In this document: positions 1 to 12,382 of the stretch, one piece after another
How positions within the stretch are numbered: position 1 is the stretch's first letter
Layout of the letters: each line of letters starts with the position of its first letter
Source: Wuchereria bancrofti
Taxonomy: Eukaryota > Nematoda > Chromadorea > Rhabditida > Onchocercidae
NCBI GenBank assembly: GCA_005281725.1
Contig: SSBO01000012.1
Location: forward strand, 8,655,099-8,719,098
Direction of reading: 5' to 3'
DNA length: 64,000 nucleotides
The notes under the pieces: generated by a model
Told to the model about the DNA's origin: nothing
Seen by the model: the letters and a program-made list of their open reading frames with translations, nothing else
Database searches by the model: none
Translations under genes and position numbers: made by a program

Positions 1-1378
1 CTCGTTTCCCTATTCCTGCCATATCTTTTGTATGCTAAACGACAAGAATCATGTGAAGGTTTGATACCATTAGTGATGACACAAATTTATAAATAAATCA
101 TTGGTTGATTTCTGTTGCTTATAATTGCGCAGGAGGAAATAAAAAATGATGCCATATTCTATTGAATGTTTGGTAACGGGCTCTTTGATTCGGCATAATT
201 GTGATTTAGTGTGTACTGGCGTGATTTAGGAATTTGGAATATGAGAAAGTAATTTAATTTTAACTCGACTCGACATGCTTTGGAAGTTATTTCTGTGAAA
301 CACATCTAAACTTCTTAATTTTGATAGAAAGTATGAAATTTTTTTTGCAGTATGTGAGAAAGTTTTACGTGATGTGATGAACAGTATGGCAGTGAGTGAT
401 CGTAGTGATGCAGGCAGAATCGATGAGGCACTGAGAGAACACTGTGGTGGAATAAAAGGGAAAGAGAACAAATTTGTTCGTTTTGTTTGCTTCCTGTTTT
501 AATTAAAACGTTATATTGCGTGGACTTATCGCATAGTTGAATTTTCTTACCGAGAAGTCCTAAAAAGTGATTTTATTTTGTTCTTCCATAAATTGTTAGC
601 CAAGTGCTTGTATGAAATGAATTCTTTAGATTTGGAATATTTACATTAGCTTTGGATGCAGAATTTTAATTTTGAAATTCGACTACTTATATCAGGTCGT
701 TCCAGTGTTTTTATGTTGGTGCTTTGCCTGAATCCGCCACTTCTATTATGAATGATGTAGTGAAGCCATTATCTTGGTCTATGCCAGTGGAAAAAGTCTG
801 CGAAAAGTTGCGTACAATGGATTCACAGATATGCGAATTGAAATTCGGTAGTTTTCTCGCATTTTTCAAGTGAAATGAAAAAGATAAGCATTATTTGTCA
901 TAGGTTTTTCCTCTTTGGGAAAGGAAAAGTTGCGTACGAGAGGATTTTGAACCGGTTAGTTCTACACTATTTGTAAGGTTTTTCTGTCCCGATGTTATAA
1001 GATTTGTGCGACAGCCACAACTGTAGGATAAATTATTTTTGCATGTTTTCTAGATAAGGATATTGATTGGAAAACGGTGGATCTTAAGAAACTAAGAGTT
1101 AAAGAATTGAAGAAAATTCTTGAGGATTGGGACGAGGTACGTTCTACTTTTTTCACTTGCTCTACTAAGTTTCATTTTCTTTGAGCGTGGATTATTTTTC
1201 TGGGAACTTCTGGAAGTCAGTAATTCTTTATTTTCAGTAGATTTGCAACATTATAAAAGGTTGTTCATTATTCGTAATTTTCTCATAATTTCAGGAATGC
1301 AAGGGATGCACCGAAAAGTCGGAGTACATAGCTAAGATTGTAGAATTGAAGTCAAAATATGTGAAGAGCGAACTGTGA
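1..1378 (+). CDS. MANF: MANF/ARMET-type ER neurotrophic factor, 5' end outside window
   Basis: Secreted or ER-resident, stress-responsive saposin-like factor of the MANF/CDNF family. Exons read as 1-58, 351-475, 706-847, 1054-1136 and 1295-1378, all in phase. The first visible residues are the end of a hydrophobic signal peptide (LFLPYLLYA) followed by CEVCEKV. Eight cysteines in the family spacing are present: CEVC, REHC, CFYVGA, VCEKL, QIC and the C-terminal CKGC, the CxxC of the SAP-like domain. Strongly conserved blocks are [15 protein letters not shown] and [15 protein letters not shown]. The protein ends KSEL, matching KDEL-type ER retrieval signals; other family members end in related tetrapeptides. 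The start codon lies upstream of base 1, so the gene is truncated by the window edge. The TGA at 1376-1378 is followed by AATAAA at 1412. Family identity is near certain; exon edges are predicted. Confidence 0.93.
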
Positions 1379-1411
1379 TATTTTTTCAGAATTGGATTTA
1401 ATTTATTTTCA

Positions 1412-1417
1412 AATAAA
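1412..1417 (+). terminator. Polyadenylation signal of the MANF gene
   Basis: A canonical AATAAA lies 34 bases after the MANF stop codon, in a T-rich stretch. It is the likely 3'-end signal. Confidence 0.6.
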
Positions 1418-1892
1418 GTCTGTTGTTGTCATCATTGTTTTTGTTATTGATAAAATAAAGTAGTTTTAATGTTTATCCTATTTCCTTTTGGTTTTTCCAC
1501 TCTGTTATCTTTCGTAAAATGTTTTATAGTCGTTCGTGCTATGCTCTGACATTTCGAGAATAGTTTTAAGATCTGGACAGCGTTAACGAATAGGAGCTGC
1601 CGATTTTTAGATAATAGCAATAGTTACTGGAAAGTGTTATATAAAATGAGTTGATTGAATGTTTGGTTGAGACTAGTTTTTACCCAGATTTGAATGTTTT
1701 GTGACAATTTCTTTACCACTCGGATTAAAGGATGGTGGGATGTGGCCTTATCTGTTTTGTAGACTGTGAAACAGAGTTATGTGGAAATGAAAAATGAAAA
1801 GACGTTTCGATTGGAAAAGTGCATAATAGGTTCTAGTGTAAAACATATCTGTGATTTCAGGGCTACTGTTTCATTGCCGTTTGGAATAGATT

Positions 1893-2815
1893 ATGGCAGG
1901 AGCGTTACCGCGACGTATTGCAAAAGAGACGCAACGTCTAATAGCAGATCCTGTTCCTGGGATTTCGGCTGTACCGGATGACAACAATGCACGTTATTTC
2001 CATGTAATTATCGCAGGACCAGAAGGTAGTCCATTTGCTGGTGGAGTATTCAAGTTAGAGCTCTTTTTACCTGAAGAATATCCAATGGCAGCTCCAAAAG
2101 TTCGTTTTATGACCAAAATATATCATCCGAATATCGATAAATTGGGACGAATATGCCTTGATATCCTCAAAGGTTTGTATTTATATGAAATACATAATAG
2201 GTTTTTGGAGAACTGGAGTATCCGTAATCATATACAAAACCATTTCTACTTTTTATTATCGTCATTTTTTTTTTTTATGCTGATGATAAATAAAAATAAA
2301 CTAACTACTTGGTTGACTTGCAAAAGGTTTTTTTTTTTTTATTAACTGAAAGAAACCAGAATAAAGACAGTTGATGAGGGATTTTGCTAGATGGGTCTGT
2401 TGGAATATTTGGATAGTTAGTGAATCAAGCGTGCTGGTTCAGTTGTAGTATCGTTAACCTTTTTCAGGATTTACATCTAAATTCCATCTCATTTCGTTAC
2501 ATTCATGTTGTCAAAAGAAAAGGTTGCATCAGAGGAAAAGACAACAATTGAATTGATTATGTAATCTGCTTCGTTTGGAGAACAGTACTATTGCTTACGT
2601 TTATGAACGACAATTTTTAATATGTTTTTTTTTCAGACAAATGGTCTCCAGCGCTCCAAATCCGTACAGTGTTATTATCAATTCAAGCCTTACTCTCAGC
2701 TCCGAATCCAGACGACCCGTTAGCAACAGACGTTGCAGAGCAATGGAAAAGTAATGAAAGTGATGCAATTCGTATAGCGCAGGAATGGACTCGTATCCAT
2801 GCAAATGGACAGTAG
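1893..2815 (+). CDS. UBE2N: Ubiquitin-conjugating enzyme E2 N (Ubc13)
   Basis: E2 enzyme that builds Lys63-linked ubiquitin chains with a UEV partner, in DNA-damage tolerance and signalling. Two exons, 1893-2172 and 2637-2815, join in phase to give 152 residues, the usual length of Ubc13. Visible family marks are [16 protein letters not shown] at the N-terminus, the [16 protein letters not shown] block with the catalytic Cys at about residue 87, and [20 protein letters not shown] in exon 2. The match to animal Ubc13 runs over the whole length. A TTTCAG 35 bases upstream of the ATG (ending at 1859) is a good trans-splice acceptor candidate. The gap from the upstream MANF stop is about 515 bases, so a shared operon is possible but not shown. 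A polyadenylation signal AATAAA is at 2895. Confidence 0.97.
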
Positions 2816-2894
2816 CAGATTTATGTGTGGATGAGAGTTGATATCATTTCCACTGGGTCATAAAGTTTTTGAGTCTCTTTTATTTATCAGATAA

Positions 2895-2900
2895 AATAAA
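2895..2900 (+). terminator. Polyadenylation signal of UBE2N
   Basis: Canonical AATAAA 80 bases after the stop codon, inside an A-rich tract. Confidence 0.5.
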
Positions 2901-4093
2901 ACTTTTGATTCAATATCTCATTGAAAACTCTGATAGAATTTATATGAATTTGCTTTGTCGTCCGATGTGAATTAAACTCCATCTTTTGGTGCACCAAAAT
3001 TGATTTCATTTTCAAGTATCAGTTTCTAAATAACCACGTCTTTAACATGATAGTTGATGTTTGTATTATTTGCATAATATTCTTTACCAGCGGCAGTTGC
3101 AAAATATTCCTGTGTGGTCCATTTTTCTGATATTTCAAGAACTGATATTTTCAAGTATTGTATAATTTCATTCTTAATCGGTTTATTTCGAGGCTTGTAT
3201 TATAAAGTGAACTTCTGATTGGCTGTATTGCTCGTAATATTTTTTAACTGGTACGGTTGATAAATTGAGCTACTTATGGGGAAATTTATGTAGAGATTTT
3301 TTGTGAATAAGACAGTGCACTGAAGAAAATTTATTAGGAATTACAGAAATTATAGGATCTGTCACTATTTTTGGATGTGATAATAAAGTACTGCCATAAC
3401 GGCTGTATAGTCTTCTTGATTTAGAGTAGCTGAATGAGTAGACATTCTTGGATTCAGTAAGTTTTCTTTCTGAGTTTCATATTATAACGGCATAAGCTTT
3501 CACATTGTAAGTGGAATCAATTGATTTTAGGGTTCAATCGCAAGTGATATCTTGTTTATCATAGAGTGCCTTTTCCGTACAATCCGACGCATCATTAAAG
3601 AATAAAGAATTTGAGTTGTAGCACACTAAATCACCAGTCGACTTGTACATTTTTTGTTCTTTTCATCAGCTGTCTTCTCCTTACTGGTTTATGTAATAGC
3701 AATTATGTGTGTTTAATATGTCTGTAATTTTTTTGTTTTGGTATTTATGTATATCTCAACCATCTAATGCCCTTTTCCAGTCTTAAGTTTTTTACTCCAT
3801 GTTTGTGCTCTGTCTACGTATTTTTACTTTTCCATAAAAAATTCTGTTCTTGTTGATGATGTTATAGATGTTTTAAGGTCACCATGTTCATACTGCATGA
3901 CCATTTATATTTTTCTGATTCTGAGTAAGATAATTGATTGGTTACTTTACGAAGCTGTTGATTGCAGCGTGGTTCATTCAAACACGTTTCTCTCTATGTG
4001 TTAGTTTAATATTAGTAGATTATTTTTGAGAAGAATGGATGGCTTTGTTTTTATGTGTTTGTATTGGCAAATGGCTGTTTGGTTTTCAGAAAA

Positions 4094-5854
4094 ATGACGC
4101 TTCAGTGGTTTGTTGTGGCATTGATTTTATATCTGGAAATAGCGGTTGTATTGCTGTTACTTTTGCCTTGGATTCGTCCGACACTGTGAGTCATTTTAAA
4201 AAGAATTTCTTGGTCATCGACTATTTTCTGAGATAATGTTGCATTGACTAACATTCTTCCCATTTCATTTTTTTACAGATGGAGCAAATTTTTCAAAAGT
4301 CGCATCGTGAAAACGTTCGAAAAACACGCAACTGTTTATTTTATTTCCGCTCTTTGTATCCTTTTGCTTCTCTTTGCAGGTTGGGTTTTCTTTTCATCTT
4401 CAAATTCTTCGGACAGATTAGGTTTACATTCTTTTCCAAGGTAATTAGGTGCTTTCTCGTAAATAATTTTTTTCGCTGATTTTATTTTTTATAAATGGAA
4501 AATTGTTTTAGATGCTATCCGAGAAGTGCGAAAATACGCAAATGAAATGGCGATAGAGGGTTCAATTCGTCATACTGCAGATTCAGAAAATGTTGTTCAC
4601 ATGCGGCTTTTTCGTGCGCAACGAAATCTCTACATTTCTGGATTTGCACTCCTGCTCTTCCTGTTTGTTTATTTTGAAATTTTTATTTGAATGTCTATGG
4701 GAATATTTCTTTTTTTCGAAACTTTTTGGAAGTGGTAGTAGATTTTACTGTTGCAATTTGCTTTTAGGCTTAAGTTGGCTGCTCGCTGTGCAGGAATAAT
4801 TAATACTGAGCTCATACTGTTCTGTTTTTGAAAATTTTTTCTTTTTTTTAGAATTATTAAGCGGTTAGTTGCACTTCTTTCTCGTGGAGCATTGCTTGAA
4901 GCTGCTGCTGAGGCTGCGATGAAGCAAGCTGAAAGTGCAACCAAAACGGCAAAATCTTACATGGTACGAATAATTGCCGTATGTTGAAACTGGCAGTTCT
5001 CATTATTGGGTAGATTCTATGAGTATATTAGCTAATGTAGTTGCTCAAATTTTTGAATGTCATATGGGTTGTATTGCATGCCCATTTCGAGTAACAAAAA
5101 ATCACCTTTCTTATCTTCAACGCTCGTTTTTCGTTCTTTCATTGAGGAATAATTTGAATATAACCAGCTGAGATTATTTGTTTTAGTATGGCGAGGGCGA
5201 AAGAGAAAAGGAATTAGAGCGACAAGTGGAAGAGCTTGGCAAAGGTACTGCTTATGTGCTTTTTCTAATAGGAGATGAATGTCCAGTAGTTCGATGCACT
5301 GCTTATTTCCATCTTGAGTGTTAATATTTAGTGCCATTAGTCTTGGTTGGTCATACATGAACAAATATGGTTGGCAACAGTGTATCACGCTATTTCCGTT
5401 AGCCTACCTATTAATAATAATGTCGATTATTATATGCTTCATACTTGAATATTTTGAAGAACTGAAATCAGCGCAAGTGGACAGAGACACTATGAAGGAG
5501 CAAGCAGAAAGTCTTGAACGAGAATATGATCGTGTTTGTGGTTTGCTTAAGCTGGCTGAGGTAAGCTTTTCACTCTTTCAGTAATGATTGATTCCGTTCT
5601 GAAAGGAGGTAAGCGGGGAAGCTAGAAGCGTTTGTTTAATTCTAATATTTAAACATTACGGTTTTTATATTTTTAATCCGTCCATCAGCTCTAATTTCCT
5701 TGCTGTCCCGTTGAACTTCCTCTATGCAGTTTTTTGAAACCACATTTAGAGTGGTCCTTGTAAAAATCATCGAAGAATGAAAATTGTACAAGACAAACTT
5801 TCCAAGTTATTTAACGTTTTCCAGAAAGCGAGTGGAGACAAGAAAGAAGATTGA
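4094..5854 (+). CDS. BCAP31: BCAP31/BAP31-like ER membrane chaperone
   Basis: Multi-pass ER membrane protein of the BAP29/31 family, which handles export and quality control of membrane proteins. Exons: 4094-4185, 4279-4379, 4512-4662, 4852-4963, 5187-5244, about 5460-5560 (left edge uncertain, 5472 also possible) and 5825-5854. The N-terminal half has three hydrophobic segments (MTLQWFVVALILYLEI; TVYFISALCILLLLFA; LYISGFALLLFLIIKRL), with the family motif FRAQRNLYISGF before the third. The C-terminal half is a charged coiled coil (AAMKQAESATKTAKSYM; MKEQAESLEREYDRV). The last four residues, KKED, form a dilysine KKxx retrieval signal like the KKEE of the human protein. The ATG follows a TTTTCAG at 4083-4089, a likely trans-splice site. 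The 1.28 kb upstream (2816-4093) shows no other gene. Confidence 0.92.
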
Positions 5855-7269
5855 TGTTGTGTACTTGTGACCAGCTATATACACTTATGAAGCATGATTA
5901 GTTCCCAAATCACCTTTAGATTACTTTTAAGCTAATATAACTTTGCTGAAATCTTTATCAGTGAACAGCAGAGAACATTTGTATTTAGAATTACATCTGG
6001 AATGTATGCTTAAGATCTACGTCATCCATTTAGTTTATGGGTAGTTTTTCACGTGCTTTTGAATTAGTTCATTGCTTATATTTCGATACTCCTGTCTGCT
6101 GTCATCTTACAGCGAGCAAGAAGGAAGCTATTTTAGCAGTGACTGTTCAGATGGTAGGCTATGTTCCTAACCGTTTGTTTTTGAGTTTATAGACGAATTC
6201 GTTGTAGTCTGTGAACCTTAATTATGGCAGAAGTTTATTGAGTTGGTTTCAGACGTACCATTGTTGATTTGCATTCTCGATTATTTGATCTTTGCTTCCG
6301 GTATTACGTCTTTTAAGATATTATCATTTACATAAATTTTAGTATTTTATAAATATTCTCTTACATGCCTTGTATGGCATAAAAGATGTGGCTGTTAAGC
6401 CCGACCTAATGTTGGAAGTTTTGATAACTCGTTATCGCATCAGGATCTGTTTAAAGTTGCTGCAAAAGGTGATTACCCATGAGCTGTGCTGAGCATTATT
6501 ACTAAATATTACTCAGTACAGCTTATGAATAATCAACTTTTCACTGGATAATTTTTGTCCATCAAAGTTAACGTGTAAGTATAAAACAAGTGCAGTAACA
6601 GCACGGCATATCTTTCATCTTTCCATGTGCTAAACGATTAATATTTTCGCAAAAAAGGCAAAGACTTATGATTGTTATCATTTACCAAACATTCAAATTA
6701 GAATGTAGATTAAGCATAACAATCTAGAAAGCAGCAGTTTACTTCACGTTTCAAACATTCTTTTCCAACATGGGCGACTGGGTATGTTAATGAAAGAAGA
6801 GATGAACTAGAAATGTTATGAATGAGCTTGCCTACATTTGTCTAATTCTGTTGATTTCATTATTTGAAACAGCTGGATGTAGAAATTTGTGAATAGAAAT
6901 TTAGGAGTAACGAACAGAAGTCACCTAAGCCATTCCATGTCTTCGACATGTAGTGGATGAGACTACAACAGCAATTTACAACTTGGCACAATTATCTAAC
7001 AAGGACTGTTTCATAAATGCAGAAATACTGATAAACAATAGATGGGAAATAGGTTTAAAGGGATTGGGGAAAACGTAAAGGATTTCTGAATGAGCCATAA
7101 CTCCATATATCACCTTCACATGATATGAAGAATACTAGAGCAAACTCATGTATAACATGAATGTTCAAAATTACAGTCGAAAATGGTATATGATTTCCTT
7201 GAGTGATTGTAGTATTTACAGGAAAAGCCATGACTTTACCATTCACAAATGTTGCTGTACAACAACGAA
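5855..7269. other. Intergenic stretch between convergent BCAP31 and UBE2H genes
   Basis: AT-rich sequence between two convergent 3' ends. It presumably holds both 3' UTRs. A roughly 45-codon open stretch near 6360-6465 has no recognisable similarity and no clear partner exons. Confidence 0.5.
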
Positions 7270-9093
7270 CTACAATTCCATTCCCTGTGTTTCGTCTGCA
7301 AACAGGTTTGCAAAACATAAGAAACTTAAGTACAGGATGATGCATGTTATTCTTACATATAAGGTTTTCCCGTTATCACTATTTGAATAAAGTGGGAATG
7401 TCAGCACTAACGGTTAAAAATATACCTTCCGTAAAATCAGATATAGTGGAACTGGATTCATCTCCGCTCGACGAGCTTTGAGGTTCCTTGTTAACTTCGT
7501 CCGTGTTGATACAGCTCCTCAGAGCCTCCTCACTGGCATATTTAAGCACATATTCTGTAATTATAAGAGCTTACAAAGTAGACACTCTTTTCCAATTTCT
7601 GATTTTCGAAAACTACAATTTTCTGCAGTAAGTTGAGAGATTGAAAAGATACATACTTCCAGTCAGATAAGGTTCATGAAAGTAATTATTTTGTCAAAAC
7701 CTCATATTCACATGCCGATATCTTGACTTTAGTGTCAAGATAATTTGTGACCACGAACCTCGGCACTTTTTCTTAAATTCTTCAGGCTTATGCAGGTATA
7801 GCGCAGCAGCATCACCGTTCAACGGATCCGTTGGATTAGGATACGTTAGCAGCTGAGGCAAGAATGATTCGAAAATGTTTGCGAGATCTGCAAGTTAAAA
7901 CAACATGCCTTTAGTATTTATGCATTCAATAAATGAGTGCTTTTTTCTTCGATATAACCAAGAGGAATGTATATTCTTGAACTATTATGTTATTCTGTTT
8001 TATAGCAATAATTACCGTAGAGAGCAGTCCAGGCTTGATTAATTACATCAAGGCAAACAGTGCCTGATGCTTCATCGATATTTGGATGATAAATGCGGTT
8101 CATGAAACCAATGGATGGCGATTTGAAGGGGTACTTTTCTGGCAAATCAACACGAACACGCCATACTCCTCCTTCATAAGCAGCTACAAAAGGACATATT
8201 TGAGGCAAAAATTCAATTTTTCAGAAACTTATGTCGATAATGGCAATCCATAGCTGAATCTGTGGATGGATTAAATGGTTGCCATAATAAGCTTTCCATC
8301 ACAGATCACAGTAAGATGTCCTATTTTGAATGTTTCATTGTACTCTGATATGTTTGAAAGACTTGATAACTTATACAAAACACTCTAACATCTATCATGC
8401 ATTTCAATGAAGACTTACTCCCTTTTGGACCATGAAATTTGACAGCAAATTCATTAATACCACCTGTGATTGTTACTTCATGTTTACTTTCAATCCTGAA
8501 ACGATGTTATGCGGGAGAAGTCGCTACAAAATCAATACAACACATAATATAAGGTATGGTTACTTTGAATTTTTAGCAAAGATGAAACTTAAGCGTCTCG
8601 ACAAACGTTTAGACAAACTTTTTTTTTGGACAGAAGTAATGCAAAAAGACATTTTTCGTTATTTTTATTATTGTAAATATTATTAGTAATCTAAAAAAAT
8701 TTCAATTTCTTTTGCCTTTTATATCTAATTACATTTACAATTTTTATGAACGACATGTGAAAAGTTCTTGTTCTTTCCAACTTACCTATTCAGTATATTA
8801 CATATTATTATTAGGGAATATTATCTTTGAATGAATCAGTGACCAATTTTTTTATTTCGACACCTATATAATGTGTGGAAGAATCATAAACTATTCATCC
8901 CTTATGAATTCATCATCTGATAACTTCGTTATTTATTTACCTAACATTATCACATAATTACATTTATAGTTAACGAAATACAATGTAATAAAGCGGAAAA
9001 GGCGGGAAAAAATATGAAAAAGTATACGAAATAAACTCACAACTTTATCACATCTGTATCCATTCTTCGTTTGCCAGCACTTGGAGATGACAT
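7270..9093 (-). CDS. UBE2H: Ubiquitin-conjugating enzyme E2 H
   Basis: E2 enzyme of the UBE2H/Ubc8 class. Read on the minus strand, the exons are 9093-9041, 8495-8419, 8183-8016, 7887-7759, 7554-7426 and 7295-7270, all phase-consistent, giving 193 residues against 183 in human. The protein starts [18 protein letters not shown] and contains [40 protein letters not shown] with the active-site Cys, and the UBC fold tail [17 protein letters not shown]. The acidic serine-rich C-terminal tail ([17 protein letters not shown]) and the terminal DETQGMEL are typical of UBE2H; the last 26-base exon is clear only by that family match. It converges on BCAP31. Its upstream region (9094 onward) is AT-rich with no obvious regulatory motif. 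Confidence 0.96.
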
Positions 9094-10166
9094 TTCTGAT
9101 TTGTTAAGCCGAATAAAAATAGAATTAGCGGAAAAACCTGCGCATAAATAATTCGATAACAATTTATCACTCAGTATTAATCTAATCGTTTAGCCAGCTG
9201 TTAAATTTAAGCAATAAGTACACCGCAGCGCTCAGAAATAAAAAATTAACAATGAAAGAAATAGCAATAGATTACAGTGAAATAATGAAAATGAAAATTA
9301 GCTACGTAACTGCAAATTTTTATTTAAGATATGATAAATGGAAAATGTTTCAAAGTTTTGTGCAACATTTCCTTTCCTAATTATGAAATAACGAATCAAT
9401 AAAAGAGATCACAAAATAACAAAAGGAAAATTCAAAAGTTTCTAAACATTTACGGACTATATAAATAAGGAAATGAAGTGCAAACTTTCTGCGGTGTGTA
9501 AAAATGGAAAATTTTATAGTATTGGAACTTCTTCTTTTCAGTTCTCTTTTTATTGTATAGAAAGATATTACTGGAAGTTATATTTATTGATGGAAACAGA
9601 ATTATCCTATAAGAATGACCGATTAGTAATGAAATAATGATGAAATTTCAGTAAACGTAACATATCAATTATTTGAGAACCCTTATTTGAAATTAATTAA
9701 CACATTCATATAGTAGTAAAGTTATGAAGGAATTAGCAAAAAGCAAGTGAGTTAATTAGAATTCTCAAGTAATTTCTGAACGGAATGTAATCGTTTAATG
9801 GTATTCAAAAAGACGTATGTCAGTTTTTACCGGAATTTGGCATAAAGTGAGATGAAGTTTGTATTTTTGCGCGAAAAACAAAAGCCAAAACTAGGCCATC
9901 CAAGTTGATATCACATGTTTGGATATATTTAATGCCCATTCATTCATTCATTTCATTCATTCATTCATTCAGTCAGTCAGTCAGTCAGTCATTCATTCAC
10001 CGGATCGATGATGTTAACACAGATACTCTTTCTCTCTCCCTCCCCCTCCTCTCTCTCGCTTCGTTAGGCTTCTTCATTGCAGTGGCGCATTTAAGAAGAA
10101 TACTCTCTCTCTATTGATATTCTGCAGTCGGGATTTCAAACTTGCAAAATCCGGAATAATTACCAG
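9094..10166. other. Gene-poor AT-rich stretch upstream of UBE2H
   Basis: No coding segment could be supported. It probably contains the UBE2H promoter on the minus strand. Its right part holds the TTCA-type microsatellite at 9937-9999 and a CT-rich tract near 10024-10050. Confidence 0.5.
9937..9999. repeat. (TTCA)n / (GTCA)n tetranucleotide microsatellite
   Basis: Runs of CATT followed by five or so AGTC units and CATT again. The two unit types sit in blocks, as expected from slippage after a point change. Confidence 0.9.
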
Positions 10167-10587
10167 ATAGTATCCTATCTAGTTCATTATGCTCACGCAA
10201 AACAACGTTGGAAAAGCCTCCTATGCTTGAAATAATTGCTGTCAACGCGTGGACCGTCGAGATCAATGACTACTGGATGGAGTATGTGTGTACAAGTCTG
10301 TGTGTGTGTGTGTCTGTGTGTGCCTATTTGATGTGTAGAGTGTGTATGCGTTAATGGTTAGCGTAGCTGTTGTTGTTGTATGGGTTGATGCCATTTCAAC
10401 TTCCCTTTCGGACGGTTACTTCCTCACTTCACTAATCATAACTTCTGTTTATACATCATATCTATCTATATATGTGTACGTTCAACTGATCATTTCTCAA
10501 TATTTCATATATATCAGAAAACCGGATATTATTGCCAGAACTGGATATGTCACTAAAAATCCATTCAAAGGACACAAAGTGAAGTAA
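10167..10587 (+). CDS. Candidate small unrecognised gene, two 3' exons
   Basis: Not recognised. Two short open segments join in phase: 10167-10281 (2 bases plus 37 codons plus 2 bases, donor GA/GTATGT) and 10518-10587 (acceptor ATATCAG, 1 base plus 22 codons plus TAA). The first contains KPPMLEIIAVNAWTVEINDY, the second KPDIIARTGYVTKNPFKGHK before VK and stop. The codon use is less AT-rich than the surroundings and the C-terminus is basic. A GT microsatellite lies just inside the intron (from about 10295). No start exon was identified; a stop codon lies in frame just upstream of 10167, so at least one more 5' exon is needed. This is inference from splice signals and phase only, and chance cannot be excluded. 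Confidence 0.4.
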
Positions 10588-10714
10588 TTAGCTCAATAAT
10601 CATCATAATTACAGTATTATGTAGAGAGTAAAGATAATTTTGTGATAATGAACTTGAAAATTGTTTCATCTTTCTCATTGAAATGTTAAAATAATTGCAC
10701 AGATATCAAACTTA

Positions 10715-11242
10715 TCAGTCACTTCTAACAAGGAATATCTGATAGTAATATAGAGAGATGTAAAAGACGAAGATGAAATGAAGTGGTAGTAAAGAAATGG
10801 TTTGATTGACAAGAGAAGAATGTTGGCATGAGGCTAGCATGTCAACAACATAGCTAATGAAGTCCTGTTTTGCTGATGTGTGGTCGTTTGGAATCAAACA
10901 GGGCTTGCTTTTAAGGGTTGTACCACCTCTAAGAGAACCAAACAAACATCACAAATTCATTTCTCTTAGCAAGAGTCCTTTACATCTTTACATATCAATG
11001 AATTTCAGCAATCTTCTGATCTCTCCCGATCAATCGAGTTAACCAGCTGTTGTGAAGACAAGCTGTAAACAACCGCAAGTAGTAAGTAGTCTCTCGTAAC
11101 CTTTAAGTGCAGAAACATCAATAGAAGAAGGACTATTGACTATCTCATGCTTTCTCACCTGTGCACAAGGGAAAAGACACAGCATCTTCCTGGTACGATT
11201 GACAATAGTTGGAACAAGTTCCATCAACATCATGTCATCCAT
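10715..11242 (-). CDS. Weak candidate two-exon gene, unrecognised
   Basis: On the minus strand an ATG at 11242 opens 28 codons (MDDMMLMELVPTIVNRTRKM then LCLFPCAQ) ending at a good donor CAG/GTGAGA (11159). An acceptor ending at 10865 leads in the same phase to 50 codons (10864-10715) beginning DFISYVVDMLASCQHSSLVN, with a hydrophobic tail before the stop. The upstream frame remains open as HRTRRHFLPLRNVV. The composition is more coding-like than the neighbouring DNA, but no family is recognised and the second exon may simply be chance. Confidence 0.2.
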
Positions 11243-12382
11243 CACGACGTTGCGTAGTGGGAGAAAATGTCTCCTTGTGCGATGTCACCGGAATTTCTAA
11301 TGAACAGAGTAAGCGTACCCGCTCCGCTCGTGAATATTGTCAAGAGGTCGAGAAAGAACACACACACACATACATACACGCATAAGTGAATATTGGTAGG
11401 CGTAATTGCTTTGATTCTTCTGCAAAGCTCATGCAACTTGAAAATTTTCAAGAAATTATAAACAGATCATTGGAAAAAGAGATCGAAACTTTTTTTAATC
11501 ATTCTTTTAGATTTTTTGAAAAAATTATTATGTAGCTATTAAACTGTTAACACACACATATATATAAATATATGCATTTATTTATTTAGATGAATTTCCG
11601 CTTGAAATAAGGATTGAAACAAGTTTCTTTCCTTCCTTATGAAGAATTGATCAAAATTACTTTAATATTAATAATTTCTCAAGAACTTTAAAATATCGGT
11701 TAACATTCAGTTTAGGAACACAACAAAAGACATAAATCATTCGAATATTTAAACTTTAATAATTAATCTTTCAGGAAATCTAGCGAACTGGCGCGTAGTA
11801 TGCGGATTTGTGTCAACTTTAAAAGAATCATTTCACTGAATGATCGAATATTTCCACGGATGATATATTTGATGAGTAATTCTCTTCCTGATACATCAAC
11901 CACTGCTTTTCCCCTCTCATTAAAATTATTAAAAATTAATTAATTAATAGAACCATGATCCAAACCATACAACAATTAAGGAAGGAAAAAAATTTTAAAC
12001 ATTTATTGAGTATTTATAAAATTCACAAAATTTCCAAAACATCTCTACGATGATAGTCAATACGTAATTATTGATTATCGATTTAAAACAACTTTCTTCC
12101 TAAATATACGTTTTAAAATGTTCAGAAATGAACAAAATTTTTGTAATAATACAAAAGGACGGAAATACCACACTTCTTACGTCAATGATAGAAATTCGCA
12201 GTATGGAAATCATTTGACAAATCTCATTCACAACTATTTGGAGCATTTGGAGAATTGAAAGGCGGGAGAAAAGGCGGAGTTGATGGAAACCCGAGGACTT
12301 ACGAATGAACACAGCAATTACAGATATATTGATAAATACTCAAGTACACTTATATATATATATATTACAAACACAGATGAAC

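Noticed and set aside
6345..6470. About 45-codon open plus-strand stretch (KDVAVKPDLMLEVLITRYRI)
   Set aside because: No convincing acceptor, partner exon or similarity; it lies between two convergent 3' ends.
10875..10895. DVWSFGI, a perfect match to the protein kinase subdomain IX motif
   Set aside because: None of the neighbouring kinase motifs (HRD, DFG, APE) is present in any frame nearby, so it is treated as chance or an unrecognisable relic.
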